A stretch of DNA of 64,000 nt from Odiellus spinosus (Eukaryota; Arthropoda; Arachnida; Opiliones; Phalangiidae). Shown here piece by piece: positions 1 to 13,200 of this stretch; the stretch's first letter is position 1; the number at the start of each line of letters is the position of its first letter. The DNA is taken from NCBI GenBank assembly GCA_963920705.1, contig OY987226.1, forward strand, positions 5,582,501 to 5,646,500. Direction: 5' to 3'. The position numbers were made by a program, and so were the translations under genes. A model generated the notes under the pieces. That model did no database searches and was not told the DNA's origin. It saw nothing but the letters and a program-made list of their open reading frames with translations.

Positions 1-1215
1 TTTGTTATTCTTTAAGCATAAACATTTTTAATTTTGACCTGCCTTTTAATTTTAAGTTGAAGGGAAACTTACTAATAATGTAAAAGCTTTTAAATTTATT
101 TTTGAATCCCCATGCCAAAAAAACGTACTGATAATTTTCTTGGGCATCAAACACTGGCCTATTCTTTTAATGTTAGGACATTGTAAGCGCTGTTGAAGGC
201 TGAAATAATACGATTGGCCCGAAATTTATATTTACTTAAACTCAAACTTTACCAAATATCAGAAATTAATTTTAACATCACAAACATGTCCATGTGAAAA
301 TATTGTTGAAAGCGTATTTTGCCATGGTGATTCCAAAAATAAATTAAAAAGCTGTTGCATTTGAGCTCCAAGTTTCCCTTTAACATAATATGAGGCTATA
401 TCAGAGTGTGAAACTAAAGGAAATTAATAGAATATTAGTTTAATTCAATAAATTTAAAACTTGTAAATATAAACACTTGGGAATACGTTGGTCGTTTGTT
501 TAAAAAATAAAAAAATAACGCCAGCAGAGTTTTCAATGAAGAGAGAAGCGATTTTCAGTTTCTCCCCCCAAATAATCCCACTTCATTTTGCTCTTGACTT
601 GGAAAAAAGGTTTTTTTGAAACATAGACTGTGTAATCTTTTACACATAATATTTTGACCATGGTGATTATCTTAGAATATTTTTAAATTAACTTCATTGT
701 TACGAAAAACAGTTAAAATAAAGATTTTAGATCTTTTGGACGTACTGGTCCCATTTCAATCTATGATTGTTAAACTGTTTTTCTTAACCATTAGATAGCA
801 GTTATGTATTTTAATTTATTAATATTCTAATGTACGGTGTCTTTTTGCAAACTTAAATTCTTGGTTATTTTGTTATTATCACGTTAGCATTCCCTTTGCA
901 GATTACATTGCATGATGTGATAATTTCATACGGGTGCACTATTAGTTAACTTATTCCAAAAGCTTTGGCTGTAAAGATTTTTTTGAGTATAATATGCGCA
1001 TTGGTAATGAAATAGCATGCATGAATTTTCACTTTAATTATTATTTAGCCACTTACGCTTTTTTAACTGCATCTAATTTTTCATTTTGGTGACCTTAATT
1101 CAATTTTCCTGTCTCTTTTCTTTCTCTATTCTTCCAAACTCCCATTTTTTATTTCTTTCACGATTGTATCTCTTCCATCCTTAAATCACCCTCTCTTTCG
1201 CTGTGTTGCCTTCAG
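1..1215. other. Upstream intron sequence of the PRRC2-like gene
   Basis: AT-rich sequence with no convincing coding exon. It ends in a pyrimidine-rich tract and the acceptor of the first visible PRRC2 exon at 1216, so it is most likely the 3' part of a long intron. The usual PRRC2 N-terminal exons, with the start codon, were not found here and probably lie before the window. The stretch around 575–600 resembles one terminus of the repeat family also found at 42.1–43.0 and 50.2–50.8 kb. Confidence 0.6.
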
Positions 1216-4200
1216 GGTCCGACTGTTTCTGCCACAGGGGGCATTGGAAACTCAGGCGGTTCAATAAAATCGACGATAGATTCTCCAATAGCGGAGAATT
1301 TTCCCACAGTTATCGAAAATGTCCCTGGGGGGACAAACTCGAGTGTAGCGGCCATTATGTCAGGTGGGGAAGTTGGGGATATAACGAGTCAACCCGGGCC
1401 AGAATCAGCTACTGGGTTATCTACACCGACACTGTGCAAGACATGGAGCAGTGTCACATCCGGTCCAGACGCGAATGGAAGTCAGGAAAGAAACATTGTT
1501 GGACAACAGTCGCCCTTTTTTCCCCAGGAATTCCCAAAATTGGCTGGTGGAGATGTTCCGCCTGCAAATTTGGCAACCCCGCCGGCTCCCACTCAGACCT
1601 CCGCTCTAGGTGGAGGAGCAAACACCACTGGGAATGTTGCAGGCACGGTTACCGTGGATGGCATAAGTGGCCTGGGAACTGCCTCAATTTCGCTCGGCGG
1701 ACCTCAAAGGTCAGCCCCGGAGAATATTTATGGACCTGGACCCAGTCTAAGGCCACAAAGTGAGTTTTTTATTTTTTATGAATTTGTCTGATCAAGTGTG
1801 AGAGAGAAAATGTTTGTAGCCGAAGGAAGCTGGGGTCGGGGAACTCTTCAGCAAGTGTCAGCCGGAAACCAGCAACAGAACAGTGGCAGTGGCGTGAACG
1901 GTTCGGAGGTTCCTCAATCAACAGGCCCTTCGTCGATACCACCTGCCAGAGGAGGTGGAGGATATCCTCCACTAGGCATGAGTGGTCGCCCAGGTGGTGG
2001 ACAAGCTGGTGGGATCCCTCCAGCCAGTTCAGGGCCCTTAGGAAGCAACGGATCTCAAGGACAAGGAATGCAGCAACCTCAGATTGGCCCTCCTGGAGGA
2101 CCACAAATTCCACCACCTCAATATAGAAATATTATGCCTCCTTATGTAAGTTTTATCCTTTGCATTAGTAGATAAGTAGTCATATTGAGCTATTAATTCT
2201 ATCTACAGATGTACGGAAGAAACTTTCCTGGAGCTCCTCAAGGTTTTACTCCAAATTATTCTGGAATGCCTCCTGTTAACAGACCACCTCAACCGCAACA
2301 GGCAATGCAACAGCAGCAGCCTCAACATTATTCTAATTATCCAGAAAGTAGAATGCGCGGTGCTCCTCGCAACCTCAAAGAAGAAGAGGCGTATCAAAGG
2401 CCCGCAGCTATAATCACTGAAAAAGATTTAAAAGGCTTTGACGAAATACTTCAAAATGAAAACCAAGATGGCTGGGCAGCGACTCATGGAGAAATTGACT
2501 ACGAGTTAGTCTCAAATTTTTTTAGTACATCTTTATTTTAAATTGTAGGGGTGTGCGAGTACTCGGGACTCGCAACCCTTTTTTCCAGGACTCGCACAAG
2601 TACTCTAGTCTTCCACCAAGGCTAAAGAAATTACTCGAGGGGGACTCTCAAAGAATATAAATAACAGACGAGTCCAAATTTTTGGGCGAGTCCATATTTT
2701 TACAATAGTTTCTATACTTTTAGTTAACTTAAATAACCTTTCACCACTTTTATAACTCGGAGATCCTTCTAACTTAAAAAAAAATAAAAAAAAAAATTCA
2801 TCACGTAAAATTCCAATGGTATAGCTTGGGGAACTTCGTCTTTGCTTTGCCACAGCCAACTTTGCTCACCCCTTTTTGCGCCGCCCACGCCTCAAAATAT
2901 AGGGAGCTAACATCTAATGGAGAGAGCAATGTGTGATGTATTATTTTTTATTGGGTTGACTCTGGCGCCATCTACCCTATTTATGATTTTCAATAAATTC
3001 AAAATATAGCAACGTCCGCCATTTTGAGTACTGTCGTGTAATGATAAGAGCTTGAAGTCATCTCTGAACCAAGGCTTAAACATTTAAGATTTCTTTCTTT
3101 TGAAAGGGCCTCTGTTTTCTCATCCTCATGTTTATTTACGCGAGGGATTCGGTAAAAACTAATTTTTTTACCGAATTAGTTTTTCGGTTTGATGAATGCA
3201 CAATTTTACAATCCTTAATATAACATCTTCTACCCATTTTTAACGTTCCTCTAACTTCCTTATTAAATGTAAACACTGTACCCAATACGGCGGACAATTC
3301 AGATAAAAAAAATATTGTTCCAAATTTTTCCAATGGATGGCATTAGAGTGGCACCCGTTTGGTTCAGTGACGTGGAATCTAACCAAATGTTAGCTCCCTA
3401 TATAAAAGTTGGCTTTACATATATATAGACGTTAAAGGTGGGTGCCCACTGATTAATTTTGGAGCATATTGAATCGCATGCCCATAGCAGGGCTCCCACC
3501 AGGTCCTTAAAATACCTAAAACCCTCTACTTGTTTTTTGAGGTCCCTAAACCACCATAAAATCATAATTTGGTCCCTAAATCACCATATTTCTTGTAAAT
3601 TTGGTTAAAAGTACCGTCATCCTATAATATTGAACCCAAAATTTTATGCCAAGTCGAAAACCTGACTAAGTTAGTATGATATAATATCACGAAAACGATG
3701 TCATTTTGTGAAAGTTAAAGATCTCATTTCTTCTTAAATTGGTTCCTATTTGATCCCCATTTTAAAAATTTTAGTTCCTATTTCTTCCTATTTCTAGCCT
3801 GAAAAATCCCCTATTTCCCTATTTTTTTTTTTTTTTTTTTAAGATTTTGGTGGGAGCCCTGCCATAGAAATATACTGTCATACGGCCTTGAACTGCAGAA
3901 TATTCTTCAGTGTGCATCCAGCTTTACACTTCCTCTTTGGGGACACCTTATGGTTGACTGGTTCAAATTAGGCAGCCAATCACGTTTTGTCTCAATATTA
4001 AAATTCACTAGGGGCCTAGATTTGCATGTTTCCTAACTGGAACTACAGCTTGAATGGATTAAAGGTTTTAATGTGATGAATTTTGGAACCTTTTTAACCT
4101 CTTCTTTGGCTAGAGCAGGAATGAAGAGTTAGTGTTCTCGCGTATTTAACTAATCATTACATAATTAGATATACAGTCAATACATAATTAAAACTTTTTT

Positions 4201-7200
4201 TTTATAATTAAATTTGCATAAACTAGAATTATTTTTGGACTCGCTCAAAATATTTGGGCTCGTATTGTACTCAAAACCATTACTTATGGACTCTGGCGAG
4301 TTCAGTTTTTTAGGACTCTGACGAGTCCAGTTTTCTAGGACTCTGGACTCGACTCGCAAGCCAAAAAACCGGACAGCCCTAATAAATTGTAACCAAATCT
4401 TCTGACTTTCAGAGCCAAACTAGTATTTAGTGACGATGAAGACGCATCTGGTAATTCTCGGAAGGATAGAACTAGAAGCACCCGCTATAAAGAATCGGAC
4501 AGAGACAGTCGCCATGACAGGGAACCAGTCCGATCCATTTTGAGTCGCGAAGAAAAAGGAAGCCGGTCTTCTCAACCTGATAGGGAAAAGATGCGCGAAA
4601 AGGGTGGACGTGAGTGGGATTTGGATCGTAGAAACGAACCTTTTGAAAGAGAAAGAGATGATAGTAGGCGAAAAAATTGGAATCAGGCTCCTCCTTCTCA
4701 ACCCGGAAGACCGCCTAGTAACGAAATGAGACCATCCCAATCTCAGACACCCCAACAACCAACAGGCCCACAACAATGGCAACAACAAACGGCTCAAATG
4801 CCACCTCAGTCTCCAAATCAACCCCAAGGTCCCCAATTACCGGGACCTCAACGTATTCCATTTGATTATCGCGGGCCACCGCCTTCAGCCGGACCTCCCA
4901 CTCCTGGAACTCCTCAGTCTGGTGGGCAATATCCTGGGCCTCATACTGGGGCCATTCCCGCTCCACCAGCTCACATGAGAATGGCTCATGGCCCGTACCC
5001 TTCCGGCGTTCAAAGATCCGGACCTTCCCCGCCTCAAACGGGAGTTCCAGGTGGATTACCTCAAGGTCCCCCACCCGGTACCAGACCAGAGTTTGATGAT
5101 GAAGAAATGTGGCTTCAAAGACGCCGACAGCATTCGGATGAAATGAATTTGACAGTGGAACGAGCGAGGCAAAGGAGGGAGGAGGAGGAAAAGAGATTTA
5201 AAGAGGCTAAACAACAACAAGCTTCTGTCACTATTGAAAGAGGGAATTCGCAGGGTGGTAGTGCTCAAAGCCCGATGCAAGAAAAATCCATGGGTCCAAT
5301 ACCACCCCCGATGAATCCGCCTCAACAGAGCGGGCAGCCAAATCAAATGGCCAATTCCGGACCCATGCAACAAAGAATTGATGATAAAATGGAAAACGTA
5401 AGTTCAATAGATTAAGCACGTTATTCAGTTCTATTTTGAACTTGCATTTAGAATCAGGATGAAATTTCTGCGAGCTACCCTATTGTCTCTTTGAAAACAA
5501 TGAAGAGGAACTTTAGCTTCGTATTTTATCATTATAAACAGTCCATCTGTTTCTAGATTTCCCAAGGGGCATGAAGTATTGGATGTAGTTGCTTTTATTT
5601 GTTTAAAGTGGATACGCATTATGCAACCTGACTTGATTCAAGCCTCCTGAATCTCATGCCAAGTTTACAAATTTAATCTTAAGAAATTAAAAATTTTCTA
5701 GGCTCTTATTTGCATGACGTCAGTTGTTCTTTTCATGTCAATGTGCTCTAATATAATAACAAAAGAAAAGCCTGAATCAAGTCAGGGTTTGGTTCATACA
5801 GTTTCGGTGATTGGTTTCCTTCACAAAATGTGTAGTACTAACACAAAAATAAATAGTTAACGAAGATATTTAGGCGTGTTGTTTCTTAGAATTATCATTA
5901 CCCTTAAAATAATTAAAATTTATTGACTAGCATATTTCAAACACAAGACATTGTTCTGTTGTTGTTTTATTTTATTTATCTGTATAAAAAAGTTGCCAAA
6001 TGCCCCCACCCATTCAACGTTTCTCATTGTGAATCTCACAATGAGAAAATGTTCATAAAAATTCAAAATAAACCTGTTTTGAAATTTCATGCTGCCTTTT
6101 AAAGGGAGAATAAAGTATAGCATCAAATTATTTTCTATTAATCTACTATAGGAGCAGAAATAGATGAACCGAAATTATCAACGAGAGCTTAGATTGGGAA
6201 ATGCATTTTATTTGGAGTGAATGGGGAGGGTAAGCACTGGGGGAATGGGCTTCCTCGGCCTCAAGGAAATACCGAGGAGGATCTTGGGAAACTGATCGCC
6301 CCACGTAGCGACGGCTGCAAACCAAGCCAGGTGGCGCATTCAACGTTTCTCGGCTAGGCGAAATTCCGAGGGGGAGGGGGCTACAACTGTCGTCTAAGAG
6401 AGGGGAAACGGAGAACTTGCCTGTGGCGTTAGAGGAATAGCTCGTTGATAATTTCGGTTCATCTATTTCTGATAGGAGTAATGGTAGTATAAATGGATTT
6501 GCTCATTAGTCATGGAAAGGCCCTCTTAAATCTCATTTAAAATTTTTACTGGTGAATTGGACCTTTTTTATTTTTAAACCATAAGATATTAATATCAATT
6601 TGCTTGTTGGACTTAATTTTCCCTTTAAAATTTATTTTAGAATAGTTTACAAAGTGGGCTTAATGATTTGCTTTGTTTCCGAAGTGGGCTTAGCTCTTAA
6701 CTTGGTTTTCAAGCTGGCTAAAGCTACGAGTTAAGCCTAACCCACTTCGTTTAAGTCTAACACTGGTGTAATGTTGTTAGGGCTATGGGTTTCAGCGTAA
6801 CAGTTTCCACAAGAACGTTCCACCAAGATTTCAAAAGCAACAAGAAATGATTAGGCAACAACAGTTCATGAGACAAGGACCTGGAATGGGTCAAGTTGGA
6901 GTTCAGCCGGGAAATCAAGGTCCTGGAGTCAGTGCGAGTGTCCATCCTTTACCATATGACCCTCATTGGGCAAATATGCCTCAAGGCTCAATGCCTCCAA
7001 CGTACCAAGGCCAAATGCCCTCAATGAAACCATTAGGTCGGTCTCGCTCCGATAGCCAAGGTTCGGGTACTGATAGTTACGAAGGAGAGCGCCGCACCCC
7101 TGATCATCCGCTTCAACATCCAGCTCATCCTCATCACGGAATGCCTCCTCAACTTCCAGGGTTTGACCATAGAGAAATGCATCATAGGGATATGTGGATG

Positions 7201-10200
7201 TATGAACGGAAAGCTGCAATGGGTGGACCTGGTGCTATGGGTGAGATCTTGCTGAAATTTTTGGTGGTTTTTGTCAGGACTTTATTTTAATCTCTAAGAT
7301 TATTTTGGTTTTAGAATACAAGAAAATGGAGAAAGAAGAACCTTATGACAGAAATAGAGAAAGAGAATTTGAAGGTCAAGAGCATCATTACAGAGATCAA
7401 AGAAGTTTATCTGGAAATTATGATGATAAACGAGACCCTAGGGAAGGATTCAGTGAAAGCGGTAGAGAATCTGAATCTTGGGCGAAGGAGTATGATCGAC
7501 CAAGAAGTTTGGTATGTTTGCTATAGCATTATACCATTCCTTCCTGTGGAAAGATAATAGTTTAATATTTATTTGTAAATCGTTAGAGTTCTTATGAAGA
7601 AGCGCAACCTCCCACTCCTAGCTCTAGTCACCCTGAAAAATGGGAGAAAGATCGACCTATGAGGCCTGATAGTAGAGACAGTAGAGCTAGTAGAGATTCA
7701 TCTCTCAGGGAAGAAAGGTAAACAGTTGATTTTCTTTTGTCCTTCATTATCTTTTTTTATGATGACCAAATAGAGCCAATCCCTTAAGTTTGTGTGATAA
7801 GGCTTTGTTTTCTGGTTAGCTTGTATATTTTTTACTAATTTGACCGATTAGAGATTGTTTTAACGGGTCAAGGTTACCTTTTTACAGGCCTCTGGTTGAA
7901 CGTCAAGAAAGCCAAAGCTCCACCCACTCGAGTGGTAAGGATAGGCGCAGTAGTAAATCTCATGAGGAATCAGAGACTCGCACGCCTCCCATAACTGATT
8001 GGGCCGATAGTCCTTACCCTGCTGAAACTAAAAGACGACCCCATGATTGGCATTCGCTTCCCCCTCCTCCAGCTGTGGCCCAACAGTTGGAAACAACTGG
8101 GACGTCAACCAGGAAAAACTTGACACCCCTAAAAAGAACAACGTCAAATTCTCGACCATCACCCGCAAGTAGCCCCTTAGACCGTAGGGGTCAGAGTGAC
8201 CCTAAAGAAGGATCCCCCTGTGACATTGGTAAAAAGGATTCTTTAGAGCAAGATATTAAGAGAGACGCTATCGGTAAGGAAGAGAAGAATGAACGTAACT
8301 TTGAAGCGCAAGAATTAAAAGATAGACATTCTGAGTCTCATTCAGACGGATCAAAGAGGGGGGATAAGCACGGTGATAAGAAAGATAGCAAAAGTTTGGA
8401 CGATAGGGGGCTAGATTCAAAAGAAAGACATCAAGATAGGAGGCGAGATAGAGGTGGTCGCGTCGCACGAGGTTCTGGAGGAAACCCTAGATACGAAATG
8501 ACGAATAGCAGAGGAGGACGTGGTGGTTATGCTGGAGGAGGCGGTGGGGGTGGAACTAGTAGAGGAAGAAGTAGGGAATACCGCAGATCCAAAACAGGGG
8601 AAAGAGGTCCTAGGTTTGAAAAAAGCGCCAGAGGTGGATCAGAAAGAAGCTCTGATAAGAGTATTCGTAAAGAAAAAATTGATAGTTCAGGTTCCGAAGC
8701 CGAACTTAGTAGTGGGAAAAAACCAAACCGCCTGCGCCAGAAAGATGAAGATAGTGAATTGTCGGTAGACGAAGTTAGTGCTTCTACAACTGATAGTGTA
8801 CACAATGAAACCAAGCCAGCTGTTACTTTAGAACTGAAACCAACGGATGATGACGCGGCTTCTAAGGAGAGAAAGTCTGAAAAACCCAAAGATAAGAAAG
8901 ATACTGGCCGCAAGCAGGATGATTCGAATGAATTAAAGTTAGGAACGAAAGAAGACAAAGGAGGCTTCTCTCCCCGTGGAGAGCCTTCTAGAAGAGGGCG
9001 AGGTGGTGGAGCCATTTCATTTAAAAGCTCACGCGGAACGAACATTAGATATACCTGTAATAACTACGGCCCACCTCCTTCGAAAGCGGCTTTCGGTTCT
9101 GGAAAAGCTTTTTCTAAACCAGAGAAGCATCACGACGATCACTCCTCCGATTTATCAAGAGACGATCACAAAGATAACAAGGAAGTTGATAAAGAACAAA
9201 TCGCGAACAGTTCCGTCTCTTCAGTTCAACTATCTTCCGCGAATAGTGGCAGTGCTGTGAATAATGAGAACCCTAACCAGGCTAATTATCGATCTTACGA
9301 GAAACACTCGCGTAAACCTAACCGCTACGAAAGTCTTCCTCCACGTTTGCAAAAAAGACAAGCCAGAAGATTCGAAGGCGCTAATCAAATTGAATCTTCG
9401 TCTTATCATAGTCGAGGTGGTAGTGGCAGAGGTGGCCGTGGAAATAGAAGGGGAGGTCCTATGGGAGGACCAGTTAATGTAGGAAACGCTGGTAAAGAGA
9501 ATATGTCAGACGTTGCGAATGAAGAGTGGGAAACTGCTTCCGAAAGTAGTGACGTTGGCGATAGAAGAGGCGGTGCTAATATGAAAGATGGTGGGATTCG
9601 AAAAGATGCTAAAGACAAAGTAAAAAAAAGTTTCTCCAGCCAGAGACCAACCACTGATCACCAAAATAGAAGATCGGGTGGCTATGATAATCGTTCGGGT
9701 TACGATCCTAGTAAAGGAGGGCATCGCAGCGATAACAGAGGAGTTGGACCTGGGAAGAATCCTGGTGGCGGAGGTGAGAAGTGGTCTGCCGGGGGTGGAA
9801 ATGCGGGAAGCAATCAGTCTTCCTATCATCAACGACAAAGCAACATGCAAAATCAGTATCAAGGTGGTGGAGGATATCAGAACCGAGGAGGTAACAGAGG
9901 TGGAAGCTCTGGCCAAGGAATGGGTCCGAGACCCAACACTACCGGAATGGGACCGAAAAATGAAAATCCAGTCGTTTATACGGTTTCAACTATTAACTAC
10001 GATCAACCTGGTATTCAAGCTGCTCTGACTGATCTATCTAATAGGTAAAATAATTTCTCTTCTGATTTAAGAAACCTGTATTATATACTAATTCTGTTCA
10101 CTTAGTTTTAATTGATTTAATCTATTTTTCCAGGAAAAACATGAAAAAGACTGAACCTAGCGCAACTCCTAAAGCACCTAAGCCAGAAAAAGAGAAAACT

Positions 10201-13200
10201 AACACGTTAGAGGGTTACGATCTTAACAATTTTGCCAGTGTAGTTATCATAGACGATCAGCCTCAAGTTTCGACTGATGATCCCGAGCTTATATGCGATT
10301 CTGAAAATGGCTTTCAAGAGGTTACGTCGAAAAAAAGACATAAAATTATGGCGGACAGTGAAGTCAAGAAACTGAAGAAAGAGGTTAGCAATTTTACACT
10401 TACAGAGTCAGACCTAATATTTGCGATGATGTTTAAAATAATCTGTCAATCCAATGAGAAAAAACTTGATGATTATAATCTGTAAAATTTGTCTGAGCCA
10501 ATCAATTTTCAGGGATCTACAAATGTATTATACTGCCGTTAAGACTTATTCAATTTTTTTTTTTCTTTTTGTTAGACTATGAATGGATCTATCCCAGCTA
10601 ATCGAATGAAAAATGGCTCCAGATCCAGGCCTAGTAAACTCCCTCCGAGATTGGCGAAACAGCGAGAACATAATAGATTGTCTTATTCGAGAAACGGGTC
10701 TGGTGGCCCTGATTCGGACAACGCTAGTGGTGGTGGCTCTCAGGGTCTTAACTCAAATTCGCATTCACAACAAGCCACGTCCAACATTAGTTCTTATTCC
10801 GCGTCAAATACTGCTCCAACTGATAGTTTATCCAACTCATCCAAAGCTATTCCATTCAGTAAGTACCAATATATCACTACTGTATCTTTTAAAGTTAATA
10901 TGCAACCTGACTCATGCCAAGCTTGCAAATTTAGTCTTTAGAAATTTGCAAGGCTGTTTTTACATAGAGCAATACAGTGAAAAAAAAGTCTCTTCCTACA
11001 CTCAAATAATTTTTGCTCCGCTTAATTACTCCAAAATAAAGGTTGAAAGTCAACGTTTTTTCGTCGTCGTGTGTCCCCCCCCCCCCCCCCCCCCTCCATC
11101 TTGTTCCATGTAGAAAAAGAAAGGCCAGCCAATCAGAATTTTTCTTTGGGAAAGTCTTTTGTTATGGCGCCACAATTCTACGGATACTTTTGGTTCAATT
11201 GATAAAGATTTTTATGGGAAATGTGGCGCCTTCTTCTGGGGACTTGCCACTTATATATATAATATTGTAAAAAAGACAATTTGATTGGCTCGCCTCCCTT
11301 TATCTCCAGAGTGGGACTCAAAATGGTGGTTGACATGTAAGTTCGAAATTTAAAAGTACTTGTTTAAATAAGTTTTTTTTTTCTCAATTTGCTGTTCTAA
11401 GATTCTTTTTTGTACCAAATAACATATTTTATGGTCTAAGAAATCGAAAAATTAAATTATCGCATATTAAGCAAGATTTCCTTTTGCTATTAATTTTAAT
11501 TATTATTTATTTATTAGATTCTCCTCCACCACCTGCGGTAAATGCGTGGGATAAACCCATAACGCACAGCCTTCAGCAATCCCAAAATGTTTCCTCAACC
11601 AATCAGAGCAAAGCTACTTCGACCCAACAAAGCTCTTCCGCAACAACTGTTGCAGCGACCACAAATTCGACTCTTCAACAAGAGCTTCAAGTACGTATTT
11701 GTAACCCTTGAAATTAGATAAAACCTTCTAAATTTTACGCATCTAATCGTATTTTGTTTTCAATTTAGGCACTAACAGTATCTTCCAAGTCAAGCAGCTT
11801 TGATCGCAGTGATCAGCATGATAGCGGGATTGACGTAAGTGATCAACCAGCTTCTACGGCTTCGTCTCAGCGTTCTTCTCCTAGCAATGATTGTAAAGCC
11901 TTGCCACCCGCACCAAATGCCGGGGTAGGTCTTCCGCAACCTACTGGGAAAGTAGGACTGCCTGCTAATGCAGAAAATCACTCTAATAATTTGGTAAATT
12001 TAGGAGTTAGTAAGATTTTCTGAGTTTGCCGAATGCCAATGTCTCGTGTCCAATGTTTTAGACTCATCTTTGCCTTGTTTTTAACTCCTTTCTTGTTTAA
12101 TATATATTATTTAGGCATCGGAAATTAATAGTGGCAAACTAAGCACCGTCATTTTTGAGAACAAGAATTTTAAAGCGGAAAACGCAGTTTTGGACAAATT
12201 TGGAGGACAAAATGGAAAATTAAAGGTACTATAGTATACTTACAGTCATTAAGAGCCTACAACTCTTATCGTTTTTTGTTTTGTTTTTTCACCGATTTTA
12301 AGCTCAGATTTGTAGGTAAAACTATTGGGCTTGATTATTAAGCCTTGTCCATTGAATAATATTTAGCCAAGCTTAATATTAGTTTGATTTTTCTGATCCA
12401 ATCAATTTCATATTTTTTTGCAGGGCTCCCATATTACCTATTATTCCCAGGTGGTCCTATAATAACCTATAATTGCATATTTATCCTATAAATACCTGTA
12501 TTTTGGTTTTATTGGTTAAAATTCCCTGAGAAAATATAAAAAAAAAATACTTCAAACATTACTTTTGGAAGTTCCCCAATTTGATGTTAGATCACGTTTA
12601 ATTCTGGGGGCGCCCTAGGTTGAAAGTACCTGATATTTTTCAATTATTAAGAAAATTTTGGTTAGTTAACTAGAAAAATTTCAAGTAAAATTTATTTGTT
12701 AATCGCTACACTATTTACTTACAAGTCCAAGTACCTGAATTCTAAATTTAATCAAAATATTAAAAATAAACTATATATTAATTATATTTATAAGTTATAT
12801 TCTTCCTATAAAACTCCAATATTCAGTTATTTTAAACATATAAACCTAGTATAACAAAGTTTTGGACCTATAAATTTATCATTTTTGGACCTATAAATAT
12901 GCTATAAATTGATATTTTTTGGACCTATAAATATCCTATAATTTTGGCATTTTCGACCTATAATACCTATTATTTTTTTGTGGACCTTGAGCTGGTAGCT
13001 CTGTATTTTTTGATATCATTTTGTCTATTCTGAAAACTTAATTTTCTCTACTGTCCTACTTAGTATTACCAAACTTGTGGTTAAAACTTGCTTAATATTT
13101 TTTAGGAGATGCCTGGAACAATGTCAACTGTAAATACGGCTATAAACGACGGAAAGAATTGTATTGAAAATGATAAACCTAAATCTCTTCAAATACCCGT

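Larger units (their letters stand above)
2546..4381. mobile_element. hAT-like element with TAGGGGTGTGCGAG terminus
   Basis: It begins TAGGGGTGTGCGAGTACTCG and ends with the inverted relative CGGACAGCCCTA. The flanks TTAAATTG (2538-2545) and ATAAATTG (4382-4389) match at 7 of 8 positions, as expected of an old 8-bp target duplication. It fills nearly all of the PRRC2 intron 2505-4412 and has two other elements nested in it. GAGTCC/GGACTC motifs recur near both ends. No transposase was seen. Confidence 0.6.

Noticed and set aside
1203..1763. 186-codon plus-strand ORF at the window start
   Set aside because: It is in the wrong frame; the frame from 1216 gives the PRRC2 motifs and splices in phase with the next exon.
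8527..9045. 172-codon minus-strand ORF under the large PRRC2 exon
   Set aside because: It is a low-complexity antisense shadow of the RG/charged-rich exon, with no splice or homology support.
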